A stretch of 5,011 bases of DNA, taken from NCBI GenBank assembly GCA_023389535.1, contig JAEWEH010000151.1, forward strand, positions 1 to 5,011. The letters are read 5' to 3'. Positions 1-5,011 of this stretch are shown in pieces. The stretch is from Pseudomonadota bacterium. GTDB lineage: Bacteria; Pseudomonadota; Gammaproteobacteria; Burkholderiales; Burkholderiaceae_B. The translations under genes and the position numbers were made by a program. Each line of letters begins with the position of its first letter. Position 1 is the first letter of the stretch. The notes under the pieces were generated by a model. That model ran no database searches, was not told the DNA's origin, and saw nothing but the letters and a program-made list of their open reading frames with translations.

Positions 1-265
1 AGGCCTGACCGCGATACAGCGCCTGCGCGCAAATTTCGCCTACATGGTTTACCCGCATAAGTCCGGCCGCGTGCTGCTGTTCCTTGGCAGATAAGTCAGC
101 CTTCGCCTGAAGATCCGGCTTACCGGCAGGGTTGGGCCGGCCGGCATGGACCGAGCCATCCAGAACCTGAACGGCCCGGCCAAGCTCGGCCAATAGCCGG
201 TCCAGCGTCCCCATACGACGAGAGAACCCTACATTCGCACCCGATGTGTTCGGCGTTGTGTCCAT
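1..265 (-). CDS. coq7: Coq7-type demethoxyubiquinone hydroxylase, 5' part only (runs off left edge)
   Basis: First 88 codons of a Coq7/CLK-1 family protein, the di-iron carboxylate monooxygenase that hydroxylates the demethoxyubiquinone ring late in ubiquinone synthesis at the inner membrane. Seen: residues 18-38 (MGTLDRLLAELGRAVQVLDG) match the family's amphipathic start. Residues 68-88 hold the signature GLMRVNHVGEICAQALYRGQ, where E77 should be the first iron-ligand glutamate. The remaining ligands lie outside the window. The start at 265 is preceded by AGGAAGG (minus strand, 275-269), a strong ribosome site. An alternative ATG at 214 has only weak upstream purines but would remove the 37-nt overlap with the preceding gene. 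No promoter space exists, so it is probably expressed with the oxidase genes. The family call is firm; the exact start is less so. Confidence 0.9.
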   Translation of the reverse strand, partial: MDTTPNTSGANVGFSRRMGTLDRLLAELGRAVQVLDGSVHAGRPNPAGKPDLQAKADLSAKEQQHAAGLMRVNHVGEICAQALYRGQA

Positions 266-954
266 GTGCCTTCCTGATTCTGATTGCTTGATGGTGGCTG
301 GTCTGGCAAGCCGCCTGGCGCACCCCGGCAGAAGCCGCGGATACTTCGGCGTTCGGCGAACAGCCATGCCAAAGGCAATAGTACCGCGATCGCCACCAGC
401 CCGCGCCCTGCCCATTCCTGGTCACCCAGCAAATAGAAATTGCACAGGCGTTGCGAATCGCTCTGATACAGCATGCCGACGATGGCCGTCATCCAGCAGA
501 AGTTGCCCAGAAAAAATAGCCTGATCACTGCATTCGAACGCCTCAGCGAATCGAACAACACTATGCCGGCAAGATACAGGCCTGCGAACTTGCAGGCGGA
601 CAGTGCGGGCGACACCAGCACCTGATCCAGCGCCTTGGGAATCATCCAGTAGGCGCCCATGAAGGACACAAATAGCAAGCCTGCTATCCCGTATTCATTG
701 CAGTCCGCATACTGCCTGGCACACTGGGCGGCAAAGCGTCTCGCCGCGCAGTCCGAATCTGTCCGGCCGTCGGTGCCCTTCCCTATTGTGACAGCCCAGC
801 CGGCCAGTACGCCCGCCAACAAGATCAAGGGTATGTGCACGAGCATGTGCAAAGCCATGGTCCGCGTCAATCCGTTGCGGAATATAAAACAAGCCGCCAG
901 CAGCCCAAAGCTGGCGGCAAAATAGCAGTAGCGCCGGCGGGATGCGCGGTTCAT
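229..954 (-). CDS. Six-helix membrane protein associated with haem-copper oxidase (CtaG/DUF1404-like, tentative)
   Basis: A 241-residue integral membrane protein of unproven function. Hydrophobic segments lie at about residues 10-26, 38-56, 88-103, 117-135, 143-162 and 184-200. Polar motifs within or beside the helices could bind metal or haem: H36 and H40 (HMLVH) at helix 2, a YWMIP motif followed by D110 near helix 3, and RLCNFYLLGDQ (169-179) after helix 5. This layout recalls small membrane proteins (CtaG/DUF1404-like) found beside haem-copper oxidase genes, where a role in CuB or oxidase assembly is suspected; that is inference. ATG 954 is chosen because it overlaps the SCO stop (ATGA) and has GAGG 7 nt upstream (965-962); an in-frame upstream start at 987 lies inside the SCO gene. 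The tail after residue 204 is Arg/Gly/Gln-rich, looks unconserved, and runs 37 nt into coq7. Confidence 0.8.
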   Translation of the reverse strand: MNRASRRRYCYFAASFGLLAACFIFRNGLTRTMALHMLVHIPLILLAGVLAGWAVTIGKGTDGRTDSDCAARRFAAQCARQYADCNEYGIAGLLFVSFMGAYWMIPKALDQVLVSPALSACKFAGLYLAGIVLFDSLRRSNAVIRLFFLGNFCWMTAIVGMLYQSDSQRLCNFYLLGDQEWAGRGLVAIAVLLPLAWLFAERRSIRGFCRGAPGGLPDQPPSSNQNQEGTWTQRRTHRVRM

Positions 955-1619
955 GATCGCGCCTCGCCCCTCTTCGCCCGGTCCCATTGACCATTCTGGC
1001 CGGCCGCCGCAGCCGTGCGCCGGTCCGCAAAATCCAGCAAGGCTGCGGTATCGCCGATATCCATGATGCGCATCAGATAGCCGGAGCCGGATACAACATG
1101 GTAAGCCCCATTGTGTACATATTGGCCCGCGCCCGCCGGCACCACCACGATCCCGAAAGATCCCAGGATGGCATCACGGCTGTCCTTATCGGACAAGGTG
1201 GCAAACTCCCACACCTTGGGTTCGGCGTGCATCCGCTGCCCATACGTCGCAAGCCGCCGCGGCGTATCCATCGGGTCAAAACTCAGGCTAAGCAGGCGCA
1301 CACGGCTTTCAAGGCCACGATCCAGGATGGCTTGCTGCAATTGCTGAAATTCCGTGCCCATGGCCAGGCATAACGATGCGCAACGGGTATAAATGAAGTC
1401 CACAATGGTCAGGCGTCCGTCGCGACGCAGATTCTCGCGCAGTGCGGCAACATCACCCGACACACCGGTCAATTCCGCATCGGGCAAGCCCCGTGGTTCG
1501 CGCAGAATATCGGCGCGGCGCGCCGATTCCGTCGTCACGACCGTGTAGCCGTCAGTCTGGCCATACAGGGCGATCGCGCCCATGATGCACACGACACAGA
1601 CGGCTGATAGCATTTTCAT
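951..1619 (-). CDS. SCO1/SenC/PrrC-family copper chaperone or thiol protein, membrane-anchored
   Basis: A 222-residue SCO-family protein with a thioredoxin-like fold facing the periplasm. An N-terminal hydrophobic anchor or signal covers about residues 3-19. The family's copper/redox motif appears as FIYTRCASLC (C80 and C84, CxxxC), followed by the conserved strand LLSLSFDPMDTP (109-120). SCO proteins use the two Cys plus a distal His as Cu ligands; H169 or H174 are the candidates, with an irregular stretch before the following GYL segment. Family role: delivery of Cu to the oxidase or thiol reduction during assembly. Its place directly after the oxidase subunits supports CuB maturation, as inference. 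It begins about 11 nt after the cytochrome c stop and its TGA overlaps the next ATG. A GTG at 1628 in the same frame is an alternative start; neither has a strong ribosome site. Confidence 0.88.
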   Translation of the reverse strand: MKMLSAVCVVCIMGAIALYGQTDGYTVVTTESARRADILREPRGLPDAELTGVSGDVAALRENLRRDGRLTIVDFIYTRCASLCLAMGTEFQQLQQAILDRGLESRVRLLSLSFDPMDTPRRLATYGQRMHAEPKVWEFATLSDKDSRDAILGSFGIVVVPAGAGQYVHNGAYHVVSGSGYLMRIMDIGDTAALLDFADRRTAAAAGQNGQWDRAKRGEARS

Positions 1620-1630
1620 GATCGCCACGG

Positions 1631-2224
1631 CTACTTCAGGGTCTTCAATTCAGCCTCGCCTTTCCAAGGCTGGTCATGGTCCTTCGTCGCGGCGCGCTGG
1701 GCGGCGACGGTGGCAGCGTCCACCTTTCCGGCCGAATTGCCAAAGCTGCTGCGCACATAGCTTAATACCGCCGCAATTTCCTCGTCCTTGAGCTTGTCCT
1801 TGAAGGCCGGCATCAGCCCGTTATAGGTGTTGCCGGCCACAGTCAGCGAGCCAGTCACGCCGTGCAGCACGATTTGCACCGCCAGCGCCGCCGGGCCCGT
1901 CGCCCATTCGGAAGCCGCCAGTGGCGGGAACACGCCGGGCAAGCCTGCCCCAGTGGCCTGATGGCAGGCCACGCAATGCGAGGCATAGACCTGGGCGCCG
2001 TCTACCGTTCCGGCTGCCGGCGCGGCAATCGCGAAGTCGGCCGCGCTGCGCCTGTCGCCGTATGCGGGTGGGTTGCTTTGATACGTATAAGCGATATAGC
2101 CGACCGCCCATGCGAACAGGCCGGCAACGATCAGAATCACCAGCCATGGAACGGGTCGGTTGCCCTCATACGGCTCGGGCATTTCCCGCTGTTGTGCGGT
2201 GATTTTCTTGGAAGCATCTGACAT
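1631..2224 (-). CDS. Membrane-anchored monoheme cytochrome c, third oxidase subunit (ccoP position)
   Basis: A 197-residue class I cytochrome c with a short cytoplasmic N-terminus, one transmembrane helix (about 26-48) and a periplasmic domain. A single haem site is visible: CVACH (C84, C87, H88), with M138 in NGLMPAF as the likely sixth ligand. The segment before the helix (EPYEGNRPVPW) resembles the Pro/Trp motif ahead of the second helix of CcoP. However, CcoP usually has about 300 residues, two helices and two CxxCH motifs, so this is a reduced or substituted subunit that should hand electrons to CcoO. ATG 2224 is preferred to the longer frame start at 2263 because GGAG (2234-2231) sits 6 nt upstream. 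A 118-nt gap separates it from ccoO. Family certain; subunit role inferred from context. An alternative is a membrane electron-donor cytochrome rather than a stable subunit. Confidence 0.9.
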   Translation of the reverse strand: MSDASKKITAQQREMPEPYEGNRPVPWLVILIVAGLFAWAVGYIAYTYQSNPPAYGDRRSAADFAIAAPAAGTVDGAQVYASHCVACHQATGAGLPGVFPPLAASEWATGPAALAVQIVLHGVTGSLTVAGNTYNGLMPAFKDKLKDEEIAAVLSYVRSSFGNSAGKVDAATVAAQRAATKDHDQPWKGEAELKTLK

Positions 2225-2342
2225 CGTATTCTCCAGCACTCCTGACTCGCCGCCTATCTGCAACTTACGTCTGCCGCGGCTATGCGCAGCACTCTGGTCG
2301 CAGGCGATTTGCGGTCGTTCATCGGCGGCGCGGAATGTAAGC
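2225..2342. other. 118-nt gap between ccoO and the cytochrome c gene; no CcoQ
   Basis: This is the largest gap in the operon, at the place where canonical clusters carry ccoQ. No frame on the minus strand encodes a membrane helix here. The only complete small frame is a 22-codon ATG-TAG stretch at 2322-2254 (MNDRKSPATRVLRIAAADVS plus two residues). It lacks a ribosome site and hydrophobic residues and is probably not a gene. The 8-bp palindrome GCCGCGGC (2273-2280) is present, but no hairpin followed by T residues, so no terminator is called. The end of the gap supplies the ribosome site of the cytochrome gene. Confidence 0.6.
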
Positions 2343-2936
2343 TTATGGGGTGTCCTTTACAGGCGGCTTGACGGGATAGGTTCGATCCAGCGCCAACAGG
2401 TATTCCACCAGGTCCAAGGCCTCGGGGCGCGCCACCACGACCTGCCCCACTGGTGCATAAGCCGGAGGCAGGTTCACGACCTTGTCGCCCTCCTGCGCCT
2501 TGTCCTTGAGCTCGAACAGATACGGATAGGACGGCATGATGCTGCCTGGTGTGTAGGCACGCGGCTGGTACAGATGCCCCAGGTTCCAGTCCGCACTGGG
2601 CTGCCGTGCGCCGATATTCAGCAGATCGGGTCCCGTGCGCATGGTCCCCAGCAAATGCGGATGGTCGTAGTAATAGTCGCCCGCAACCGGCGCCCGCCCC
2701 CAGCCGCGCTTGAAGTCCGGCGCCTGTGCCTGCGCCCTGGGCTGCTGCGTGTGGCAATACACGCAGCCATTCTTGATGTACTGCTCGCGGCCCCGCAATT
2801 GCGCCGAGGTATAGGGGTGCAGGTCTTCGGACGGCGTCACGTCCGACAATTGCATATAAGGGACCACCACCAATGTGGCCGTTGCAAGGGCCAGGGTGAC
2901 CATGGCGCCGCCCAGTAACTTGTATTCGTTCTCCAT
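2343..2936 (-). CDS. ccoO: cbb3-type cytochrome c oxidase subunit II, CcoO/FixO (monoheme cytochrome c)
   Basis: A full-length 197-residue CcoO, close to the usual ~200. One N-terminal membrane anchor covers about residues 9-27, followed by a periplasmic cytochrome c domain. Haem c binding motif: CVYCH (C58, C61, H62) in the CcoO-typical context YIKNGCVYCHTQQ. Further family signatures are DYYYDHPHLLGTMRTGPDL (87-105) and GSIMPSYPYLF (131-141), in which M134 is the expected axial Met. The protein takes electrons from the third subunit and passes them to the low-spin haem b of CcoN. It starts 2 nt after the ccoN stop, with GGAG (2948-2945) lying in the ccoN 3' end, so translation is probably coupled. 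The family residues are intact; nothing suggests inactivation. Confidence 0.96.
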   Translation of the reverse strand: MENEYKLLGGAMVTLALATATLVVVPYMQLSDVTPSEDLHPYTSAQLRGREQYIKNGCVYCHTQQPRAQAQAPDFKRGWGRAPVAGDYYYDHPHLLGTMRTGPDLLNIGARQPSADWNLGHLYQPRAYTPGSIMPSYPYLFELKDKAQEGDKVVNLPPAYAPVGQVVVARPEALDLVEYLLALDRTYPVKPPVKDTP

Positions 2937-2938
2937 GA

Positions 2939-4615
2939 TCAGGACTCCACCGCCACGGCGCCGACGTGCTCGACACTTGCATGCTGATGAAACAGCGCCG
3001 GTCCGACGCGCTTGCGACCATAGCGCAGCGCCATCGATACGAAGTGGAACGCAAACACAACGTGCCCCAGCGTCATGACGGCACCCCCTACGGTACGGGC
3101 TTCAAGGTAGGGTATGGTCGCCTGCACCGATTCCATGAAAGAGCGAGAGGCATCCAGCATGGCCACGCCTTGCAGCCATCCACCCACGCTCAGGCCGATG
3201 AAATAGATTGCGAAACCGCCCACGACCAGCCAGAAATGCACCGCAATCAGGCCGGGATAAGGCCATTCCCAGGACATGACGCGGGGCATCACGAAATAGA
3301 TGGCGCCAAACATCACCAGCGAGAAGAACCCGTACAGGCCCAGATGGGCGTGCGCCACAGTAAAGTGCGTGAAATGGGTCACCGTGTTTACGCTGCGCAG
3401 CGCCTCGACCGAGCCCTGCACCGAACTGAGCGTGTACATCATCCCGCCCAAAACGATGAAACGCAGCGTGGGCGAATATATCAGCGTCTTGAAATGATGC
3501 CGCATGGTCAGGTGCTGGTTCACCGAAAAGGCCAGCACCGGCACCACCATCATCACGCTCTGTACGATAGAGAGCGTGATCAGCCAGCTGGGCACCGGCC
3601 CGCCGACAAGATGGTGGCCGCCGACCTGCCCGTAGAAGAACGCCAGCGCCCAGAAGCCAAGCAGCGACAGGTTATAGGACTGAATCGGGCGGCCGATGAT
3701 CTTCGGCAGGAAATAATAGATAGAGGCCAGCGCTATCGGCGTATAGAACAGGCCCAGCACATTGTGGCCAAACCACCAGTTCATGGTGGCCTGTTCCACG
3801 CCGAAATGCACGCTGGGAAGATTGCCCACCAGGAACAAGATGGGGAACCAGAACAAGGCCGCGCCCATGTACCAGATGGATACGTAAAGGTGCTTCACCT
3901 TTCTGTTCTGCAGTGTGAACACCAGCGGCAGGCCAATCAGCGCGCCGCCTATGACGAACAGCACATCGATCTGCCAGGGTATTTCCAGCCACTCCAGCCC
4001 GTCATTGAAGCCGGCGGCGATGCTGCCCAAGCCCGCGATCAGGGCCGCGTTCCATAGCATGGCGCCCAGGATGGCAAAGCGCGCGCCCATCAGCTCGGTT
4101 TTCAATAGGCGCGGCAAGGTCCACATGGCAATGCCGAAGGCCGCCATGGGCGCCCAGCCATAAGCCACGGCATTCAAGTGCAGCGTGCGTATGCGCCCGA
4201 AGGTCAGCCAGGCGTAGTCGGTCAGGAAATCCGGCTGATGCAGCTTGATCGAGGAAATCAGGCCGGCGCTGGAGGCAAATATCAGCCAGACCACCGCACA
4301 GCACAAGAACACAAAGGTCACATAAGCGGTCGATTTGTCCGCTTGCAACCGCTCGGCCAACTCGGCTGCCAGACGGGCTTCGTCCGCCGGCGTGCGCATG
4401 GGTGCATGCGTGTCATCGACAGCCTGCTGCAATGCGCGATGCTGCGCGCCGGTGGCGGCGGGCTCTTCAATGCGTCCGATCTCTCCTTCGGAGAAGATGA
4501 CATTGGCGGCGGCGGGATTGTCGTCGAATAAATGTCTGCGCAGGGACCAGATAAAGACAAACAGCCCGGTGACAGACAGGGTGAACGTGAGGAGCAGAAT
4601 GGTGATGGTATTCAT
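2939..4615 (-). CDS. ccoN: cbb3-type cytochrome c oxidase subunit I (CcoN) with CcoS-like N-terminal extension
   Basis: The catalytic haem-copper subunit, 558 residues against about 475 in canonical CcoN. Ligands visible by family comparison: H146 (GRIRTLHLNAV) and H424 for low-spin haem b; H422 (FTVAHAHLG) for haem b3; H284 (NWWFGHN), H334 and H335 (VGGHHL) for CuB. Y328, six residues before the His pair, matches the C-family cross-linked tyrosine. About twelve helices follow residue 96. The extra N-terminus has a helix (5-25), then FIWSLRRHLFDDNPAAANVI, which resembles CcoS (FixS, separate in most genomes), then a charged linker (44-95). The HH pair is followed by LVGGPVPSW instead of the usual LHYTALP-type loop, so it is a divergent branch. 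ATG 4615 is chosen over TTG 4642 because the hydrophobic helix starts there; no clear ribosome site precedes it. First gene of the operon. Confidence 0.95.
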   Translation of the reverse strand: MNTITILLLTFTLSVTGLFVFIWSLRRHLFDDNPAAANVIFSEGEIGRIEEPAATGAQHRALQQAVDDTHAPMRTPADEARLAAELAERLQADKSTAYVTFVFLCCAVVWLIFASSAGLISSIKLHQPDFLTDYAWLTFGRIRTLHLNAVAYGWAPMAAFGIAMWTLPRLLKTELMGARFAILGAMLWNAALIAGLGSIAAGFNDGLEWLEIPWQIDVLFVIGGALIGLPLVFTLQNRKVKHLYVSIWYMGAALFWFPILFLVGNLPSVHFGVEQATMNWWFGHNVLGLFYTPIALASIYYFLPKIIGRPIQSYNLSLLGFWALAFFYGQVGGHHLVGGPVPSWLITLSIVQSVMMVVPVLAFSVNQHLTMRHHFKTLIYSPTLRFIVLGGMMYTLSSVQGSVEALRSVNTVTHFTHFTVAHAHLGLYGFFSLVMFGAIYFVMPRVMSWEWPYPGLIAVHFWLVVGGFAIYFIGLSVGGWLQGVAMLDASRSFMESVQATIPYLEARTVGGAVMTLGHVVFAFHFVSMALRYGRKRVGPALFHQHASVEHVGAVAVES

Positions 4616-4643
4616 TCGGATATATATCGCTTTACGATACAAG

Positions 4644-4662
4644 TGGCTGCATGATAAAGCAT
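4644..4662 (-). promoter_or_regulatory. Putative ccoN promoter (-10 element), weak
   Basis: On the minus strand TATCAT (4656-4651) is a fair sigma-70 -10 element. With a 17-nt spacer the -35 hexamer would be CCTAGC, which is poor and overlaps the 4676-4690 palindrome. This suggests an activator-dependent promoter starting near 4644, about 28 nt before the ccoN ATG. The -10 lies in an imperfect repeat, GCATG-N6-CATGC (4649-4664). Based on consensus matching by eye only. Confidence 0.3.
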
Positions 4663-4675
4663 GCGCGGGAAATGC

Positions 4676-4690
4676 TAGGGTATTCCCCTA
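4676..4690. promoter_or_regulatory. Perfect palindrome TAGGGTATTCCCCTA, candidate regulator site for ccoN
   Basis: Arms TAGGG and CCCTA are exact reverse complements around a 5-nt centre. The centre is 68 nt before the ccoN ATG and about 39-40 nt before the putative transcription start, the usual place for an activator touching RNA polymerase. G-run/C-run palindromes of this kind recall sites of LuxR/NarL/FixJ-type response regulators, but no regulator can be named from the sequence. Confidence 0.4.
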
Positions 4691-4755
4691 TGTCGAATAT
4701 TGTTATAGAAGCGGCTTTGCCGCAGGGCTTGCAGAGTCTTGCCTATGCCGGCCTG

Positions 4756-4793
4756 CTGACGTAAGGCCTGCGATGTAGGTATGATTGATACCT
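4756..4793 (+). promoter_or_regulatory. Putative promoter and overlapping operator palindrome for the OsmC-family gene
   Basis: CTGACG (4756-4761) and TATGAT (4780-4785), spaced 18 nt, form a plausible sigma-70 promoter on the plus strand, with a start near 4792 and a leader of about 38 nt. The sequence AGGTATGATTGATACCT (4777-4793) has exact 6-nt inverted arms around a 5-nt centre and covers the -10 and start site, as a repressor operator would. The regulator is unknown. Confidence 0.4.
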
Positions 4794-4817
4794 GACTTTT
4801 CATTCACACTTGCCAGC

Positions 4818-4823
4818 AGGAAG
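4818..4823 (+). promoter_or_regulatory. Ribosome binding site of the OsmC-family gene
   Basis: AGGAAG lies 6 nt upstream of the ATG at 4830. It fixes the start of this truncated gene and is the clearest ribosome site in the right half of the window. Confidence 0.75.
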
Positions 4824-4829
4824 ATCGAC

Positions 4830-5011
4830 ATGGAATGCACGATAGATTGGGGCGGGCCCGATGGCATGCTGTTCGTTGCCCGCACCGGCAGCGGCCATGT
4901 GGCCGCCATGGACGGCGCCCCGGAAGGCGGCGGCAGTAACCTCGCCCCTCGCCCCATGGAAATGCTGCTTACCGGCGCCGGGGGGGGGGGCCCCCCCCCG
5001 GTGGGGGGGGT
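4830..5011 (+). CDS. OsmC/YhfA-family peroxiredoxin-like protein, 5' part only
   Basis: Only about 50 trustworthy codons are present. They match the N-terminus of the YhfA-like branch of the OsmC/Ohr family: MECTIDWGG, GSGHVAAMDGAPEGGG (20-35) and NLAPRPMEMLLTGAG (37-51), the last leading in relatives to a conserved Gly-Gly-Cys with the reactive cysteine. OsmC/Ohr proteins are cytoplasmic thiol-dependent hydroperoxide reductases; the YhfA branch is less well characterised. The expected Cys is not reached, because from about 4980 the sequence turns into G and C homopolymers, and codons 53-60 should not be read as protein. ATG 4830 is supported by AGGAAG upstream. It is transcribed away from the oxidase operon, so shared function is not implied beyond possible oxidative-stress relevance. 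Confidence 0.85.
   Translation, partial: MECTIDWGGPDGMLFVARTGSGHVAAMDGAPEGGGSNLAPRPMEMLLTGAGGGGPPPVGG
4980..5011. other. Homopolymer G/C run at the window end, probable sequence artefact
   Basis: Eleven G, nine C, then GGT, eight G and T. It interrupts the OsmC-family gene exactly where a conserved Gly-Gly-Cys codon string is expected, and no such low-complexity tract occurs elsewhere in the window. A bad contig end or poly-G read tail is the simplest explanation. Confidence 0.8.

Larger units (their letters stand above)
4616..4829. promoter_or_regulatory. 214-bp divergent intergenic region between ccoN and the OsmC-family gene
   Basis: This non-coding spacer separates divergently transcribed genes, so it should hold both promoters. 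It is more AT-rich than the flanking genes near 4616-4710. It contains two palindromes and two putative promoters (listed separately). A short GC hairpin, GCGGC-TTT-GCCGC (4711-4723), is also present, without a T-run on either strand. I searched by eye for FNR/Anr boxes (TTGAT-N4-ATCAA), expected for cbb3 oxidases, and found no full match. Confidence 0.75.

Noticed and set aside
120..425. 101-codon minus-strand frame at the left end
   Set aside because: Different frame from both coq7 and the membrane-protein gene, which are supported by motifs.
2254..2322. 22-codon minus-strand frame as a possible CcoQ
   Set aside because: No hydrophobic helix, no ribosome site and far too short.
2160..2918. 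252-codon plus-strand frame
   Set aside because: Antisense to ccoO and the ccoO-cytochrome gap; no ribosome site or recognisable motif.
2254..3060. 268-codon minus-strand frame spanning ccoO
   Set aside because: Shifted frame over ccoO, which carries all the haem and family motifs; low-complexity Ala/Gly/Arg composition.
2966..4057. Long open frame (363 codons) on the plus strand
   Set aside because: Antisense to ccoN; His/Gln/Arg-rich composition with no domain or helix, an expected shadow of a GC-rich gene.
4711..4723. GCGGC-TTT-GCCGC hairpin as a terminator
   Set aside because: Short stem, no T-run on either strand, and it lies between divergent genes where no transcript should end.
4616..4829. 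FNR/Anr box expected for a cbb3 operon
   Set aside because: Only a TTGAT half-site (4785-4789) is present, without the ATCAA half at the right distance.
4703..4957. 84-codon minus-strand frame upstream of ccoN
   Set aside because: Antisense to the OsmC-family gene and its leader; no ribosome site or recognised motif.
1..5011. CRISPR arrays, tRNA/rRNA genes, insertion sequences
   Set aside because: No spaced direct repeats, no cloverleaf or rRNA-like segment, and no transposase or terminal repeats seen.

Overview
The window reads as chromosomal DNA from a high-GC betaproteobacterium, most likely Burkholderiales/Alcaligenaceae (Bordetella-, Achromobacter- or Pusillimonas-like). This placement rests on protein resemblance and base composition only; no search was run. 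At least 95% of it is tightly packed coding sequence, nearly all on the minus strand.

Layout, in the direction of minus-strand transcription (right to left): ccoN (4615-2939), ccoO (2936-2343), a membrane-anchored monoheme cytochrome c in the place of ccoP (2224-1631), a SCO/SenC copper chaperone (1619-951), a six-helix membrane protein (954-229), and the 5' end of coq7, which runs off the left edge (265-1). Junctions are 2 nt, 118 nt, about 11 nt, a 4-nt ATGA overlap and a 37-nt overlap, so the six genes look like one operon. A 214-bp intergenic region (4616-4829) holds probable divergent promoters. To its right, an OsmC/YhfA-family gene begins on the plus strand (4830) and is cut by the window end. 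The last ~32 bases are G and C homopolymers and look like a sequence or assembly artefact.

How the genes work together: CcoN, CcoO and the monoheme cytochrome form a C-family (cbb3-like) proton-pumping terminal oxidase. Electrons enter through the c-type haems and reduce O2 at the haem b3/CuB site of CcoN. The SCO protein probably serves copper insertion, and the six-helix protein looks like a further oxidase-associated factor. Coq7 performs an O2-dependent hydroxylation in ubiquinone synthesis, so the operon would join quinone supply to respiration.

The most unusual points are: (1) CcoN carries an N-terminal extension of about 95 residues whose first 45 resemble the separate maturation protein CcoS; (2) there is no ccoQ and the third subunit has one haem c instead of two; (3) a perfect 5-5-5 palindrome lies just upstream of a putative ccoN promoter; (4) coq7 overlaps the end of the oxidase cluster. 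The arrangement appears to be a non-canonical cbb3 branch rather than a wholly new system.
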